Positions 25,927-35,969 are shown, counted from the first letter of the stretch. The stretch is 63,543 bases of DNA from Gelidibacter algens (GCF_001678675.1 NZ_LZRN01000024.1:1-63543); one strand, 5' to 3'. Program-made: numbers and translations. The notes: generated by a model not told the origin, from the sequence alone.

Positions 25927-26053
25927 TTGCGTTAGGGATAGCCCCGAAGCGTCGGGGGGAAAGCCCACAGCGAGGCACGAGCGAGGACTTGTAACGGATA
26001 GCCCGACCCTTTTCGGGTAACCTGCCTGCCGGCAGGCAGGCGCCCAAATTCCA
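25927..26053 (+). repeat. flavobacterial interspersed GC-rich element
   Basis: A GC-rich block in AT-rich surroundings containing, in order, GCGTTAGGGATAGCCCCGAA, GCGTCGGGGGGAAAGCCC, GCGAGGCACGAGCGAGGAC, TAACGGATAGCCCGACCC and the perfect palindrome CCTGCCTGCCGGCAGGCAGG (26031-26050). I recall near-identical blocks from many Flavobacteriaceae spacers. A diverged copy occurs inverted at 16522-16603. The open frame through it (25870-26133) is not a gene. Confidence 0.65.
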
Positions 26054-26089
26054 AATCTTAATCTTCTAACACTCCAATTTATTCTATCC

Positions 26090-28942
26090 TCAATGCGCCT
26101 CCAGCCAATCCGCTCCAACCCCCAAATCCACATCCAAAGGTACGGTCAGCGTATACGCACTTTCCATTTCTGTCTTTACCATTTTTTTGATGTCCTCCAA
26201 TTCTGGTTTGTACACATCAAACACCAACTCATCATGCACCTGAAGCAGCATTTTGGTTTTGAATTGTCCGTCCTCCAGCTTTTTGTGGATGTTGATCATG
26301 GCCACTTTAATAATATCGGCCGCACTCCCTTGGATTGGGGCGTTGACGGCATTACGCTCAGCGGCACCTCTAACCACAGCGTTTCGGGAGTTGATGTCTT
26401 TTAAATAACGACGACGCCCTAAAACGGTTTGCACATAACCGTGCTCTCTGGCAAAATCCACTTGTTCCGCAATATAATCGCGCAGTTTAGGATAGGTGGC
26501 GTAATAGGTGTCAATTAATTCTTTGGCTTCACTTCGGGATAAATCGGTTTGATTGCTCAACCCAAATGCCGAGACGCCATAAATAATTCCGAAATTGACC
26601 GTTTTGGCATTGCTACGTTGCTCTCGGGTGACTTCTTCAAGCGGCACTCCAAACACTTTTGAGGCGGTTGAAGCGTGAATATCCTCACCATTCTTAAAGG
26701 CGTTGATCATGTTTTCTTCTTCGCTTAATGCGGCGATAATCCGGAGTTCGATTTGTGAATAATCGGCCGCCAATAAGGTGTAATTGTCGTCTCTTGGGAT
26801 AAAAGCCTTTCGCACTTGACGGCCACGTTCTGTACGAATGGGAATGTTTTGGAGATTAGGGTTATTGCTGCTCAATCGACCGGTAGCAGCAACGGTTTGC
26901 ATATAATCAGTATGGACACGGCCCGTTGAAGGTTCCACCTGATTTGGTAAGGCATCTACATAGGTGCTTTTCAGTTTGGCGAGCCCGCGGTACTCCAAAA
27001 TATGCTGAATGATGTCATGGTCTTTTGCCAAGTAGGACAAAATATCTTCACCCGTGGCATATTGGCCCGTTTTGGTCTTTTTGGGTTTGGCCACCAATTT
27101 GAGTTTGTCAAAGAGAATTTCTCCCAACTGTTTTGGGGAGGCAATGTTGAATTCTTCGCCCGCTTCCTTATAAATATTGGCTTCTAAGGTCTTGATGTCA
27201 TTGTCTAACTTTTCAGAAAGCGAATTCAGGAATTGTTCATCCAAATTAATGCCTTCCAATTCCATGTCAGCAAGTACGCGCAGCAACGGAATTTCAATCT
27301 CATCAAATAACTTTTGGGTATTGGCTTCTCCCAATTCCTTTTCAAAATGTTCTTTGAGTTGTAGGGTGATGTCAGCATCTTCAACGGCATATTCGGTCTG
27401 CTTATCTAAAGGCACATCGCGCATGGACAATTGGTTTTTGCCTTTTTTGCCAATCAATGTTTCTATAGAAATGGGGGTGTAATTCAGATAGGTTTCGGCC
27501 AGCACCTCCATATTATGGCGCATATCTGCATTGATCAGGTAATGTGCCAACATGGTGTCAAACAATTTACCCTTAACCTGAATGTTGTATTTATGAAGGA
27601 CTTTGATGTCATATTTTAAGTTCTGACCTACTTTTTCAATCGTCTCACTTTCAAAAAACGGGCGCAGTTGCTCTATTAGTTCTTGTGCCTCATTTTTATC
27701 TTCTGGAAACGGGAGATAAAAGCCTTTGCCGACTTCCCATGAAAATGCAATGCCAACCAGTTCAGCAATGATGGGGTCTAGGCCAGTCGTTTCAGTGTCA
27801 AAACATACGCTGGATTGTTTCATCAAGTTTTGAAGGAACAGTTTTGTGGCCATGCCACTTGCGACACTTTGATAAAAATGAGAGGATGATGCTGAGGTGT
27901 GACGTGTAAATTCTGAAACCGTGGCGTTTTGGTCACTAGCTGCCGTGGCGTCTCCTCCAAACAATGAAAACTGACCTGAACCCGCTGAATTACTAGCTGT
28001 GTTGGACGCCACTGAAGCCGTTGTTGCAGCCGCAGGTGTTGTACCGTTGCTGGCTTCTGGGGCGAAAGTTTTTAGAAAATTATCGGTGAGGCGCCTAAAT
28101 TCCAATTCCTGAAAAATATTTTTGACGGCTTCAATATCAGGCTCAGACATTTCAAAGTCCTTTTCGCAAAACGTGACCGGCACATCCAACATGATGGTGG
28201 CTAAGGTTTTGGAAAGCAAACCGAGTTCTTTATTGGCTTCAATATTTTCTTTCATCTTGCCTTTCAGCTCATGGGTATTTGCCAAAAGGTTTTCCATGCT
28301 GCCGTATTGTTTGATAAACTTTTTGGCTGTTTTTTCGCCTACGCCAGGCAACCCGGGAATGTTATCTGAAGAATCGCCCATCATGCCTAAAAAATCGATG
28401 ACCTGTAGTGGCGTTTCGACCTCAAACCTTTTCTGAACTTCAGCAATGCCCCAAGTTTCATAACCGCCACCAAAAGATTTAGGTCGGTACATAAATGTAT
28501 TTTCAGTTACCAATTGGGCAAAATCCTTATCGGGCGTCACCATATAGGTTTTATAACCTTGGGCTTCTGCCTGTCTTGAAAGCGTGCCGATCACATCATC
28601 AGCCTCAAAACCTTCTTTGACCATGATGGGGATTTGCATCGCTTCAAGGATCTTACAGATGTGCGGAATTGCGGTTCGGATGCCCTCAGGGGTTTCATCT
28701 CTATTGGCTTTGTAGGCTTCATACATTTCTACCCTATCAGCACTGCCGCCCTTATCAAAGCATACGGCCAAATGGTCAGGGCGTTCTCTTTTGATCACAT
28801 CCAGTAACGAGTTCATAAACCCCATAATGGCTGAGGTATCTTCTCCTTTTGAATTGATTCTTGGGTTCTTTATAAAAGCGTAATACCCTCTGAAAATGAG
28901 GGCGTAGGCATCCACTAGAAATAGGCGTTTTTGTTCGGACAT
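26090..28942 (-). CDS. polA: DNA polymerase I
   Basis: A 950-residue three-domain enzyme for Okazaki-fragment processing and repair. Residues 1-300: 5'-3' exonuclease (LFLVDAYALIFRGYYAF, TPDKDFAQLV, DSSDNIPGLPGVGEKTA). About 375-545: 3'-5' exonuclease with intact DTETTGLDP and later YAVEDADITLQL, so proofreading is probably active. About 560-950: family A polymerase with LLAADYSQIELRIIA (motif A), RSNAKTVNFGIIYGVSAFGL (motif B, 20 residues) and LQVHDELVFD (motif C). A Ser/Ala/Thr-rich linker of about 60 residues (roughly 295-355) precedes the exonuclease domain and is longer than in E. coli. Starts at ATG 28942; stands alone on the minus strand. Confidence 0.97.
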   Translation of the reverse strand: MSEQKRLFLVDAYALIFRGYYAFIKNPRINSKGEDTSAIMGFMNSLLDVIKRERPDHLAVCFDKGGSADRVEMYEAYKANRDETPEGIRTAIPHICKILEAMQIPIMVKEGFEADDVIGTLSRQAEAQGYKTYMVTPDKDFAQLVTENTFMYRPKSFGGGYETWGIAEVQKRFEVETPLQVIDFLGMMGDSSDNIPGLPGVGEKTAKKFIKQYGSMENLLANTHELKGKMKENIEANKELGLLSKTLATIMLDVPVTFCEKDFEMSEPDIEAVKNIFQELEFRRLTDNFLKTFAPEASNGTTPAAATTASVASNTASNSAGSGQFSLFGGDATAASDQNATVSEFTRHTSASSSHFYQSVASGMATKLFLQNLMKQSSVCFDTETTGLDPIIAELVGIAFSWEVGKGFYLPFPEDKNEAQELIEQLRPFFESETIEKVGQNLKYDIKVLHKYNIQVKGKLFDTMLAHYLINADMRHNMEVLAETYLNYTPISIETLIGKKGKNQLSMRDVPLDKQTEYAVEDADITLQLKEHFEKELGEANTQKLFDEIEIPLLRVLADMELEGINLDEQFLNSLSEKLDNDIKTLEANIYKEAGEEFNIASPKQLGEILFDKLKLVAKPKKTKTGQYATGEDILSYLAKDHDIIQHILEYRGLAKLKSTYVDALPNQVEPSTGRVHTDYMQTVAATGRLSSNNPNLQNIPIRTERGRQVRKAFIPRDDNYTLLAADYSQIELRIIAALSEEENMINAFKNGEDIHASTASKVFGVPLEEVTREQRSNAKTVNFGIIYGVSAFGLSNQTDLSRSEAKELIDTYYATYPKLRDYIAEQVDFAREHGYVQTVLGRRRYLKDINSRNAVVRGAAERNAVNAPIQGSAADIIKVAMINIHKKLEDGQFKTKMLLQVHDELVFDVYKPELEDIKKMVKTEMESAYTLTVPLDVDLGVGADWLEAH

Positions 28943-29214
28943 TGTTCGTTTTTTTGAAGTCTATAAAACTACGAAAAACTTATCAGACCTTTCAGAATTT
29001 TAAAACCCGAAAGCTTTCTATGTCGTGTTTTTTTGAAGTCAGTTTTAGAGAATGTTATTACAGATTTTACAAGGTCTAGAGTCCTGTATCCGTGCCAATC
29101 TGTGAAATCTGTGTCTGAAAATGGATTATGACGTATTATGTCTTCGCTCTGACGCCATAAATAAAAAATGTAGCCGTATTTTTGAAGCTTGACGATCTAC
29201 AATAGAACATATAA

Positions 29215-30150
29215 ATGAAGAATAAAAAATATAGTATTGCCATTCATGGCGGCGCAGGTACTCTGGTAAAAGGATTGATGACTCAAGAACTGGAGGCCAG
29301 CTATAAAGCAGCTTTAGAAACTGCGCTGACCGCAGGTTATAAAATTTTAGAGAATGGCGGAACTGCGATGGATGCCGTTGAAACAGCAGTAAGACTGTTG
29401 GAAGATACACCTTTGTTCAACGCTGGGAAAGGTTCCGTTTTTACCAATGAAGGTACCCACGAAATGGACGCTGCCATTATGGACGGGAAAACCCTGAAGG
29501 CGGGAGCCGTGACTTTAGTGACAGGAATCAAAAATCCGGTGGCTTTGGCACGAGACGTTATGGACAAAAGTTACCATGTGTTTTTGGCGGGAGACGGCGC
29601 CATGGCGTTTGCAAAAAGTAACGGACACGAGATTTTAAATCCTGAATATTTTTACGATGAGGTGCGTTACCAACAGTGGCAAGGCATTAAGGATACGGAA
29701 GGGTTTCAGTTAGACCATAGTGTCAAAAAAGAAGGCAAGTTTGGGACTGTGGGTGCCGTGGCTTGTGATCAAAATGGCAACACCGCAGCAGCCACATCAA
29801 CCGGCGGGATGACCAATAAAAAATGGGGTCGCGTTGGCGATAGTCCCATGATTGGTGCAGGAACCTATGCCAATGACAACACCTGTGCGATAAGTTGTAC
29901 CGGCAGTGGCGAATACTTTATCAGGGGAGTGGTAGCTTATGATGTGTCTTGTTTGATGGAATTTAAGGGACTTTCAGTAGCAGAGGCAGCCAATGAAGTC
30001 ATTTATAAACGAATTCTCAAAATTGGTGGTGATGGCGGCTTGATTGCTGTTGATGCTCAAGGGAATATTGCCATGCCTTTTAATACGGAAGGGATGTATC
30101 GGGCTTTTAGGACTTCGGATGGAGAGGGAGAGATTTCTATCTATAAGTAG
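29215..30150 (+). CDS. iaaA: isoaspartyl peptidase / L-asparaginase (plant type)
   Basis: A 311-residue Ntn-hydrolase. The protein is expected to self-cleave before the nucleophile Thr in FGTVGAVACDQNGNTAAATS; TSTGGMTNKKWGRVGDSP and GTGSGEYF-like CTGSGEYFIRG complete the substrate site. IHGGAG at the N-terminus is characteristic. Such enzymes hydrolyse beta-aspartyl dipeptides, including the beta-Asp-Arg released by cyanophycinase. Cyanophycinase and cyanophycin synthetase genes are the next two, so a role in cyanophycin breakdown is strongly suggested by context. No signal peptide, so cytoplasmic. Confidence 0.93.
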   Translation: MKNKKYSIAIHGGAGTLVKGLMTQELEASYKAALETALTAGYKILENGGTAMDAVETAVRLLEDTPLFNAGKGSVFTNEGTHEMDAAIMDGKTLKAGAVTLVTGIKNPVALARDVMDKSYHVFLAGDGAMAFAKSNGHEILNPEYFYDEVRYQQWQGIKDTEGFQLDHSVKKEGKFGTVGAVACDQNGNTAAATSTGGMTNKKWGRVGDSPMIGAGTYANDNTCAISCTGSGEYFIRGVVAYDVSCLMEFKGLSVAEAANEVIYKRILKIGGDGGLIAVDAQGNIAMPFNTEGMYRAFRTSDGEGEISIYK

Positions 30151-30323
30151 CCTATAGTATTAAGCACAACGAATTGAGAAAAAAGTATGGGGAAAGTTCG
30201 ATTAAGAGTAAGCGCTTGAGAAGCTTGGCGTTTAGCTGTGTGTTGTATAGATGAAACTCTTTACAAAAGTATTCTCAGCGCATCTCCGTGAAACCTCTGC
30301 GTATCTCTGTGCAACAACAACTT

Positions 30324-31181
30324 TTAAACAAAAGGCGCCTCAATAGGGAGCACTTTCACTTCCCGTGTTTCAATATCAAATCGGTCGCCATTAGCCAAAA
30401 TGTGCACAATCAGGTTGGTCATAGTCATTGGGGTGCCTTCTCTCAATACTTTTTCATTATTATGCCCAATATGTTGAGGATCAAAAACAATCGCCATTCC
30501 AGAACCAATCACTTTAATGTCCTTTCCGTTTTTGATTATTAGTCCGGTGTCTTCGGCCAAACCAATACCCAACAGCTTTGGGAATTTTGCCACAGCCTCG
30601 CTCTGACGACCAAAGCGTCCCCTTTGTATAAAATGGGTGTCAATAATCAACTCTGGTATCAACTCCAATCCTTGCGACATTTGAACGGCGCCTTTAATAA
30701 ATGCCTCCTTACTGCTTCCGCCAGAAATCATTTCTTTGGCCATCGCCATCGCTCCAGCACTGGTACCCGCAATAACAAAAGCTTCATGTTGATATTTTTC
30801 CGTGAGAAGTTTATGAAATTCAGAACCATAGATCTTGGCGCTAATTTTCCGTTGGTCGCCACCAGAAAACATCACACAATCAGCTTGCTTCAGCGCCTCT
30901 AAAAACTCAGGCTTATCAGCATGCTTTCTTTTTTTAATGTGGAGCACTTTAACATTGTTGCAGCCTAACGTTTTAAACGCCTGTATATAGTTGTCTCCCA
31001 CTTCTTCTGGAATGCTTGACGCTGCCGGAAGGACTAAAATATTAGCCTTGGTGCCGCCACTTTCTTTTACTACATGTGATAAGATCCCATCTGAAATAAA
31101 ATCCATTTTATAAGATGGTTTAGCTACCAAACCCTTGTCTTCATTTCCACCGATGGGAATCAATATTCCTTTTACTGTCAT
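30324..31181 (-). CDS. cphB: cyanophycinase
   Basis: A 285-residue peptidase S51 protein that cuts the storage polymer cyanophycin (multi-L-arginyl-poly-L-aspartate) to beta-Asp-Arg dipeptides. The catalytic serine lies in FVIAGTSAGAMAMAKEM; also seen are GILIPIGGNEDKG at the start, VLPAAS, CVMFSGGDQRKI and DTHFIQRGRFGRQSEA. ATG 31181 is preferred over a TTG two codons upstream. It is convergent with the isoaspartyl peptidase (174 bases apart) and divergent from cyanophycin synthetase (210 bases), so making and degrading enzymes can be controlled separately. Confidence 0.93.
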   Translation of the reverse strand: MTVKGILIPIGGNEDKGLVAKPSYKMDFISDGILSHVVKESGGTKANILVLPAASSIPEEVGDNYIQAFKTLGCNNVKVLHIKKRKHADKPEFLEALKQADCVMFSGGDQRKISAKIYGSEFHKLLTEKYQHEAFVIAGTSAGAMAMAKEMISGGSSKEAFIKGAVQMSQGLELIPELIIDTHFIQRGRFGRQSEAVAKFPKLLGIGLAEDTGLIIKNGKDIKVIGSGMAIVFDPQHIGHNNEKVLREGTPMTMTNLIVHILANGDRFDIETREVKVLPIEAPFV

Positions 31182-31390
31182 TATCAATACGTATGATTAT
31201 CAATTTGCAAAATTAAACTTATTTAATAAAAATTAATTCTATATTTATGAAATGTCGAAAAAAGGGAAATTTAGAAACCTCTAAAAGTCCAATTGGATCA
31301 GTGGTACCGAATGAAGCGAAGGTCAGACAGTTTAGCCTATTGTGAGCCCTACATCCATTGAGACAGTTTAATCATCAAACCAAAGATTTT

Positions 31391-34048
31391 ATGAAAATAC
31401 GCGAGATTAATGCAATGAGAGGTCCTAATTATTGGTCGGTACGCCGTCATAAATTGATAGTTATGGTATTGGATCTTGAAGAAATGGAAGAACGGCCATC
31501 TGATAAAATTGAAGGTTTTAAAGACCGTCTCGAAGCATTATTTCCAACAATGTATGAACACCGCTGCTCAGTTGGAACTGCGGGAGGATTTTTTGAACGT
31601 GTGGAAGAAGGCACCTGGATGGGGCACATTGTTGAGCATATTGCTTTAGAAATTCAAACCTTGGCAGGCATGGATGTTGGTTTTGGGCGCACGCGTGGTT
31701 ATGGTGAAAAAGGCGTTTATAATGTGGTTTTTGCCTATATGGAAGAATCTGTTGGCAGATATGCCGCACAATTAGCCGTAGAGATTTGTGAAGCGCTCAT
31801 TATAGGAAAAACATATGATTTGACTGACGCAATCCAAAAAATGCGTGAGCTTCGTGAAGTAGAACGTTTGGGCCCAAGTACTGGATCTATTGTGGAAGAA
31901 GCGGCGTCTAGAGGGATTCCTTGGATTCGTCTAAACAAATATTCCTTGTGCCAATTGGGTTATGGCGCCAATCAAAAACGTATTCAGGCCACGGTTACCA
32001 GTGAAACGAGTAGTATAGGTGTAGAATTGGCATGTGATAAGGAAGATACGAAATACCTTTTGGAGCAAGCCGAAGTTCAAACGCCACGTGGCACAATTAT
32101 TAGAAAAGAAAGTAGCCTTGAAGAAGCTTGCCAGTACGTGGGTTTTCCCTTGGTTGTCAAACCGGTTGATGGCAATCATGGGCGCGGTATTACGGTCAAT
32201 ATATTAAATTATACTGACGCTTTGGTGGCGTTTAATAGCGCCAAGGAAAGTTCTAAAAGTGGGGCGATCATCATCGAAAAACACGTTGTTGGTCACGATT
32301 ATCGTATACTGGTTATCAATAATGTGATGGTGGCGGCAGCCAAACGAACTCCCGCAAATGTGGTGGGCAATGGAAATTCTACCATACAAGAACTTATCAA
32401 TGAGGTCAATAAAGATCCTCGTCGCGGTTATGGTCATGAAAATGTACTGACTCAAATTACAGTAAATGAGTTGACCCTAGGTATCATTAAGGCGAGTGGC
32501 TATACATTGGATTCCGTTCTAATTGAAAATGAGCGTCTCTTGTTGAAGGATACCGCTAATTTGAGCACTGGAGGTACTGCTGAAGATGTAACGGATATGG
32601 TGCATCCCGCAAATGTGTTTATGGCAGAGCGGATTTCTAAAATTATTGATTTGGATATTTGTGGTATTGATGTGATGACCACAGATATAAGCAAACCTCT
32701 TGAAGAAACTGGAGGTGCAGTTTTAGAAGTTAATGCAGGCCCTGGGTTCAGAATGCATTTAGCGCCTACCTCAGGACTGCCCCGCAATGTGGCTGCACAT
32801 GTCATAGATAAATTATTCCCTAGTGGTGCGACTAGCAGAATTCCGATAGTGGCTGTAACGGGGACCAATGGCAAAACGACCACCACACGGCTTATTGCCC
32901 ACATGGCAAAAATGAAAGGTCTGAAAGTAGGATATACCACTAGTGACGGCGTGTACATTCAAAATAGATTGCTGATGAAAGGCGATTGTACAGGACCTGC
33001 AAGTGCCGAGTTTGTATTGAAAGACCCGACCATCAATTTTGCCGTTCTGGAAAGCGCAAGAGGCGGACTCTTGAGAGCTGGATTGGGCTACCATAATTGT
33101 GATATTGGCATCGTAACCAATGTGGCTTCAGATCATTTGGGTCTCAAAGGGATCCATACCATCGAGCAATTGGCCAAAGTTAAAGGCGTCATTCCTGAAA
33201 CCGTGGCACCCGATGGTTATGCTATTTTAAATGCAGATGATGATTTGGTCTATGAGATGCGACGCAGTTTAAAATGTAACGTGGCGCTTTTCTCGATGGA
33301 TGAAAATAATCCACGGATCAGAGCCATGCAAAAATTGGGAGGCCTTACCGCAGTTTATGAGCACGGTTTCATTACGGTGTGCAGGGGCGAATGGAAAATG
33401 CGGATTATTAAAGCCGTCAACGTGCCGTTAACCTTTGGCGGACGGGCAAGTTTTATGATCCAAAACGTGTTGCCTGCAGTCCTGACAGCATACATCCAAA
33501 AGTTTACCATCGATGAGATGAAAGTGTCTTTGGAGACGTTTATTCCGTCTCCGGCACAAACACCTGGGCGATTAAATCTGTTCCAATTTAAAGATTTCCA
33601 AGTGTTGTTGGATTATGCTCACAACCCGGCAGGAATGCGTGCATTGCAAAAATTTATTGAAAACATTGATGCGAGTATCAAAGTGGGAATTATCGCAGGA
33701 GTAGGGGATAGACGTGAGCAAGACACCAATGAGATAGGCAGTATTGCTGCAGATATGTTTGATGAAATCATCATCCGCCAAGATAAAAATCTAAGGGGAC
33801 GGACAGAATTTGAACTTATTAATATGCTGGAAGCAGGTATAAAAATGAGGGATCCCCATAAAAAAACAACCATCATTCCCAATGAAAAAGAGGCAGCCAC
33901 ATTCGCTATAAAAAACGCCCAAAAAGATGCCTTGATTGTGATTTGTAGTGATGTTGTTCCTGATGTTTTGCAACTTGTGCAACAGTTGAAGGAGGAAGAA
34001 GCCAATAGACTCTATGAATTTTCAACCCGGGACATTCCAAATAAGTAA
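31391..34048 (+). CDS. cphA: cyanophycin synthetase
   Basis: An 885-residue non-ribosomal polymerase that adds Asp to the backbone and Arg to its side chains. N-terminal domain (1-about 160), ATP-grasp domain (about 200-480; LVVKPVDGNHGRGITVNI, IIIEKHVVGHDYRILVI, LEVNAGPGFRMHL) and a Mur-ligase-like domain (about 490-885) with Walker A AVTGTNGKTTTTRLIAHM and the later LLDYAHNPAGMRAL. Both ATP-binding sites appear intact, which is the CphA1 layout. The frame is open 11 codons upstream from a TTG; ATG 31391 (MKIREINAMRGPNYWS) matches the family start. Confidence 0.95.
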   Translation: MKIREINAMRGPNYWSVRRHKLIVMVLDLEEMEERPSDKIEGFKDRLEALFPTMYEHRCSVGTAGGFFERVEEGTWMGHIVEHIALEIQTLAGMDVGFGRTRGYGEKGVYNVVFAYMEESVGRYAAQLAVEICEALIIGKTYDLTDAIQKMRELREVERLGPSTGSIVEEAASRGIPWIRLNKYSLCQLGYGANQKRIQATVTSETSSIGVELACDKEDTKYLLEQAEVQTPRGTIIRKESSLEEACQYVGFPLVVKPVDGNHGRGITVNILNYTDALVAFNSAKESSKSGAIIIEKHVVGHDYRILVINNVMVAAAKRTPANVVGNGNSTIQELINEVNKDPRRGYGHENVLTQITVNELTLGIIKASGYTLDSVLIENERLLLKDTANLSTGGTAEDVTDMVHPANVFMAERISKIIDLDICGIDVMTTDISKPLEETGGAVLEVNAGPGFRMHLAPTSGLPRNVAAHVIDKLFPSGATSRIPIVAVTGTNGKTTTTRLIAHMAKMKGLKVGYTTSDGVYIQNRLLMKGDCTGPASAEFVLKDPTINFAVLESARGGLLRAGLGYHNCDIGIVTNVASDHLGLKGIHTIEQLAKVKGVIPETVAPDGYAILNADDDLVYEMRRSLKCNVALFSMDENNPRIRAMQKLGGLTAVYEHGFITVCRGEWKMRIIKAVNVPLTFGGRASFMIQNVLPAVLTAYIQKFTIDEMKVSLETFIPSPAQTPGRLNLFQFKDFQVLLDYAHNPAGMRALQKFIENIDASIKVGIIAGVGDRREQDTNEIGSIAADMFDEIIIRQDKNLRGRTEFELINMLEAGIKMRDPHKKTTIIPNEKEAATFAIKNAQKDALIVICSDVVPDVLQLVQQLKEEEANRLYEFSTRDIPNK

Positions 34049-34052
34049 AAAA

Positions 34053-34084
34053 AAAGAGACACTTCTTTTCAAAAGTGTCTCTTT
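34053..34084 (-). terminator. bidirectional terminator between cphA and a small secreted-protein gene
   Basis: A 12-bp perfect stem AAAGAGACACTT / AAGTGTCTCTTT with an 8-base loop. The minus strand has a long T-run after the stem, so it ends the 34117-34386 gene strongly; it also lies 4 bases after the cphA stop. Confidence 0.85.
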
Positions 34085-34116
34085 GATTATATGGTATGAA
34101 CCTTTGGAATTTCCTA

Positions 34117-34386
34117 CTAACAGTTTATAACTTCTTTCACTCTAATTTGAAGACTTTTTCTGTAAGCTTTGATGCTGATCAATTCAATGCTTTTTTTATA
34201 GCTCAAATGGGTCACATCAGTTTTTGAATAGGTGCCAACCGCAATTTGGTTTTCTGTTTCTTGCGCCACTTTGAAAGCTTCAACAGTAATAACATCAGTT
34301 TGTTTTGGTGTATTCTGAGGCGCATCCTGACCAAAAGTTAAGATTGGAAAGGCGATAAATGATAGTATGATCAGTATATTTTTCAT
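34117..34386 (-). CDS. small secreted hypothetical protein
   Basis: An 89-residue protein with a clear Sec signal peptide (MKNILIILSFIAFPILTFGQ), leaving a mature part of about 69 residues. No known domain. The mature part is polar, contains no lipobox, and ends in Cys (VKEVINC), which is odd for a periplasmic protein without a second Cys. The gene has its own terminator and its start lies about 100 bases from the divergent aldehyde dehydrogenase gene. Function unknown. Confidence 0.65.
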   Translation of the reverse strand: MKNILIILSFIAFPILTFGQDAPQNTPKQTDVITVEAFKVAQETENQIAVGTYSKTDVTHLSYKKSIELISIKAYRKSLQIRVKEVINC

Positions 34387-34556
34387 AGTTCAGGGAGGGA
34401 TTCGGATTAATTATTAGTTAAAGAAACGAAACAAGCGTTTTCAAAAAGAATATATTAGACAAATAACATCGATAAACGGATAAGGTGAATTCCTTCTCAA
34501 AAAATACCGATGAACTACATAAAAGTGGGCTCAGCCCAATAAATACAAATGGCAAA

Positions 34557-35969
34557 ATGGAAGAATTAGAAGACAATCCGTTTTACGGAATTTTCAATCG
34601 GCAAAAAGCGAACCAGTTAAACATAGGCAACACCACTTATAAAGAACGCCTCAAAAAACTGGAGGCTCTTAAAAACGCTTTGGAAGTTGATTACAAACAA
34701 AAGCTGCGGGAAGCCCTATATGCCGATTTTAAAAAGCCTTTTTTGGAGACAGATCTGACTGAAATTTATCCGGTGCTGACCGAAATAAAATTTGCCAAAA
34801 GCAATTTAAAATCGTGGATGAAGGATCAGAAGGTCGATACGCCGTTGGCATTACTCGGCGCTTCCTCCTATATTAAACATGAACCTAAAGGCGTGTGTTT
34901 GATTATCTCTCCATGGAACTTTCCGATCAACTTGACTTTTGGGCCCTTGGTGTCTGCCATTGCCGCCGGGAATACGGTAATTTTAAAACCTTCTGAAATG
35001 ACCCCGAATGCCTCAAAAGTGATGTCAGAAATTATAACGGCTTTGTTTAACGAAGATGAAGTGGCACTTGTTGAAGGCCAAGTTGAGGTTGCTGAAAACC
35101 TCTTGAAGTTGCCTTTTAACCATATCTTTTTTACAGGTTCGCCGCAAGTGGGCAAAATAGTTATGAAAGCTGCCTCAAAACATTTGAGTTCTGTAACCTT
35201 AGAACTGGGCGGGAAGTCACCCACCATTATTGATGCCTCTGCCAACTTAGAAAAAGCGGTTGAAAAGATCATTTTTGGTAAGTTTACCAATGCGGGCCAA
35301 ACCTGTATTGCTCCTGATTATGTGCTATTACATTCTAGTTTAAAGGAAAAATTCACCACGCTTTTCAAATCGAAAATTGCGGAGTTCTATTCAGATCAAG
35401 CAGAACAGTCAGAATCCTATTGCCGTATTGTCAACCAAAAACATTTTGAACGTTTGACTTCTTATATCGAAGAAGCGAAACATAACGGCAGCAACATTGC
35501 TTCGGGAGGCGCCTTTAATGCCAGTGATAATTATATTGAACCTACCTTGGTGTTTGAAGCTCCAGAAGATTCAAAATTGATGCAAGACGAAATTTTTGGG
35601 CCTATTCTTCCGGTGAAGCTCTATTCAAACCTACAAGAACCAGTGGATTATATCAATTCAAAAGAAAAACCTTTAGCACTTTATATTTATAGTAAAAACA
35701 AAAAGCATATCAACTATATCATGGACAATACCAGGGCAGGAAGTGGTTGCGTGAACCATAATCTGCTCCAATTTTTAAACCATAATCTGCCTTTTGGTGG
35801 CAGTAATAATAGTGGTATTGGAAAATCTCATGGATTTTTTGGATTTGAAGCATTTTCAAATAGACGTGCATTTATGAAGCAACACACTATTGGCGCAACA
35901 GATTTGTTAAGGCCACCTTATACCAATTTTAAGCAGAAATTGATTGATTTGACTTTGAAGTGGTTTTAA
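34557..35969 (+). CDS. aldehyde dehydrogenase family protein (ALDH3-like)
   Basis: A 470-residue NAD(P)+-dependent aldehyde dehydrogenase. Catalytic Cys in FTNAGQTCIAPDYVL, general-base Glu in VTLELGGKSPTIIDA, cofactor loop FFTGSPQVGKIVM, and the substrate-side ISPWNFPINLTFGPL. The end LRPPYTNFKQKLIDLTLKWF is a hydrophobic/basic tail like that of ALDH3 members, which may contact the membrane. The substrate is probably a medium- or long-chain or aromatic aldehyde, inferred from family. The frame stays open upstream to GTG 34485; ATG 34557 is preferred as it gives the normal family length. Confidence 0.9.
   Translation: MEELEDNPFYGIFNRQKANQLNIGNTTYKERLKKLEALKNALEVDYKQKLREALYADFKKPFLETDLTEIYPVLTEIKFAKSNLKSWMKDQKVDTPLALLGASSYIKHEPKGVCLIISPWNFPINLTFGPLVSAIAAGNTVILKPSEMTPNASKVMSEIITALFNEDEVALVEGQVEVAENLLKLPFNHIFFTGSPQVGKIVMKAASKHLSSVTLELGGKSPTIIDASANLEKAVEKIIFGKFTNAGQTCIAPDYVLLHSSLKEKFTTLFKSKIAEFYSDQAEQSESYCRIVNQKHFERLTSYIEEAKHNGSNIASGGAFNASDNYIEPTLVFEAPEDSKLMQDEIFGPILPVKLYSNLQEPVDYINSKEKPLALYIYSKNKKHINYIMDNTRAGSGCVNHNLLQFLNHNLPFGGSNNSGIGKSHGFFGFEAFSNRRAFMKQHTIGATDLLRPPYTNFKQKLIDLTLKWF

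Noticed and set aside
25870-26133. 87-codon minus-strand ORF between NUDIX and polA
   Set aside because: Overlaps the polA 3' end and lies on the interspersed GC-rich element; no protein family.
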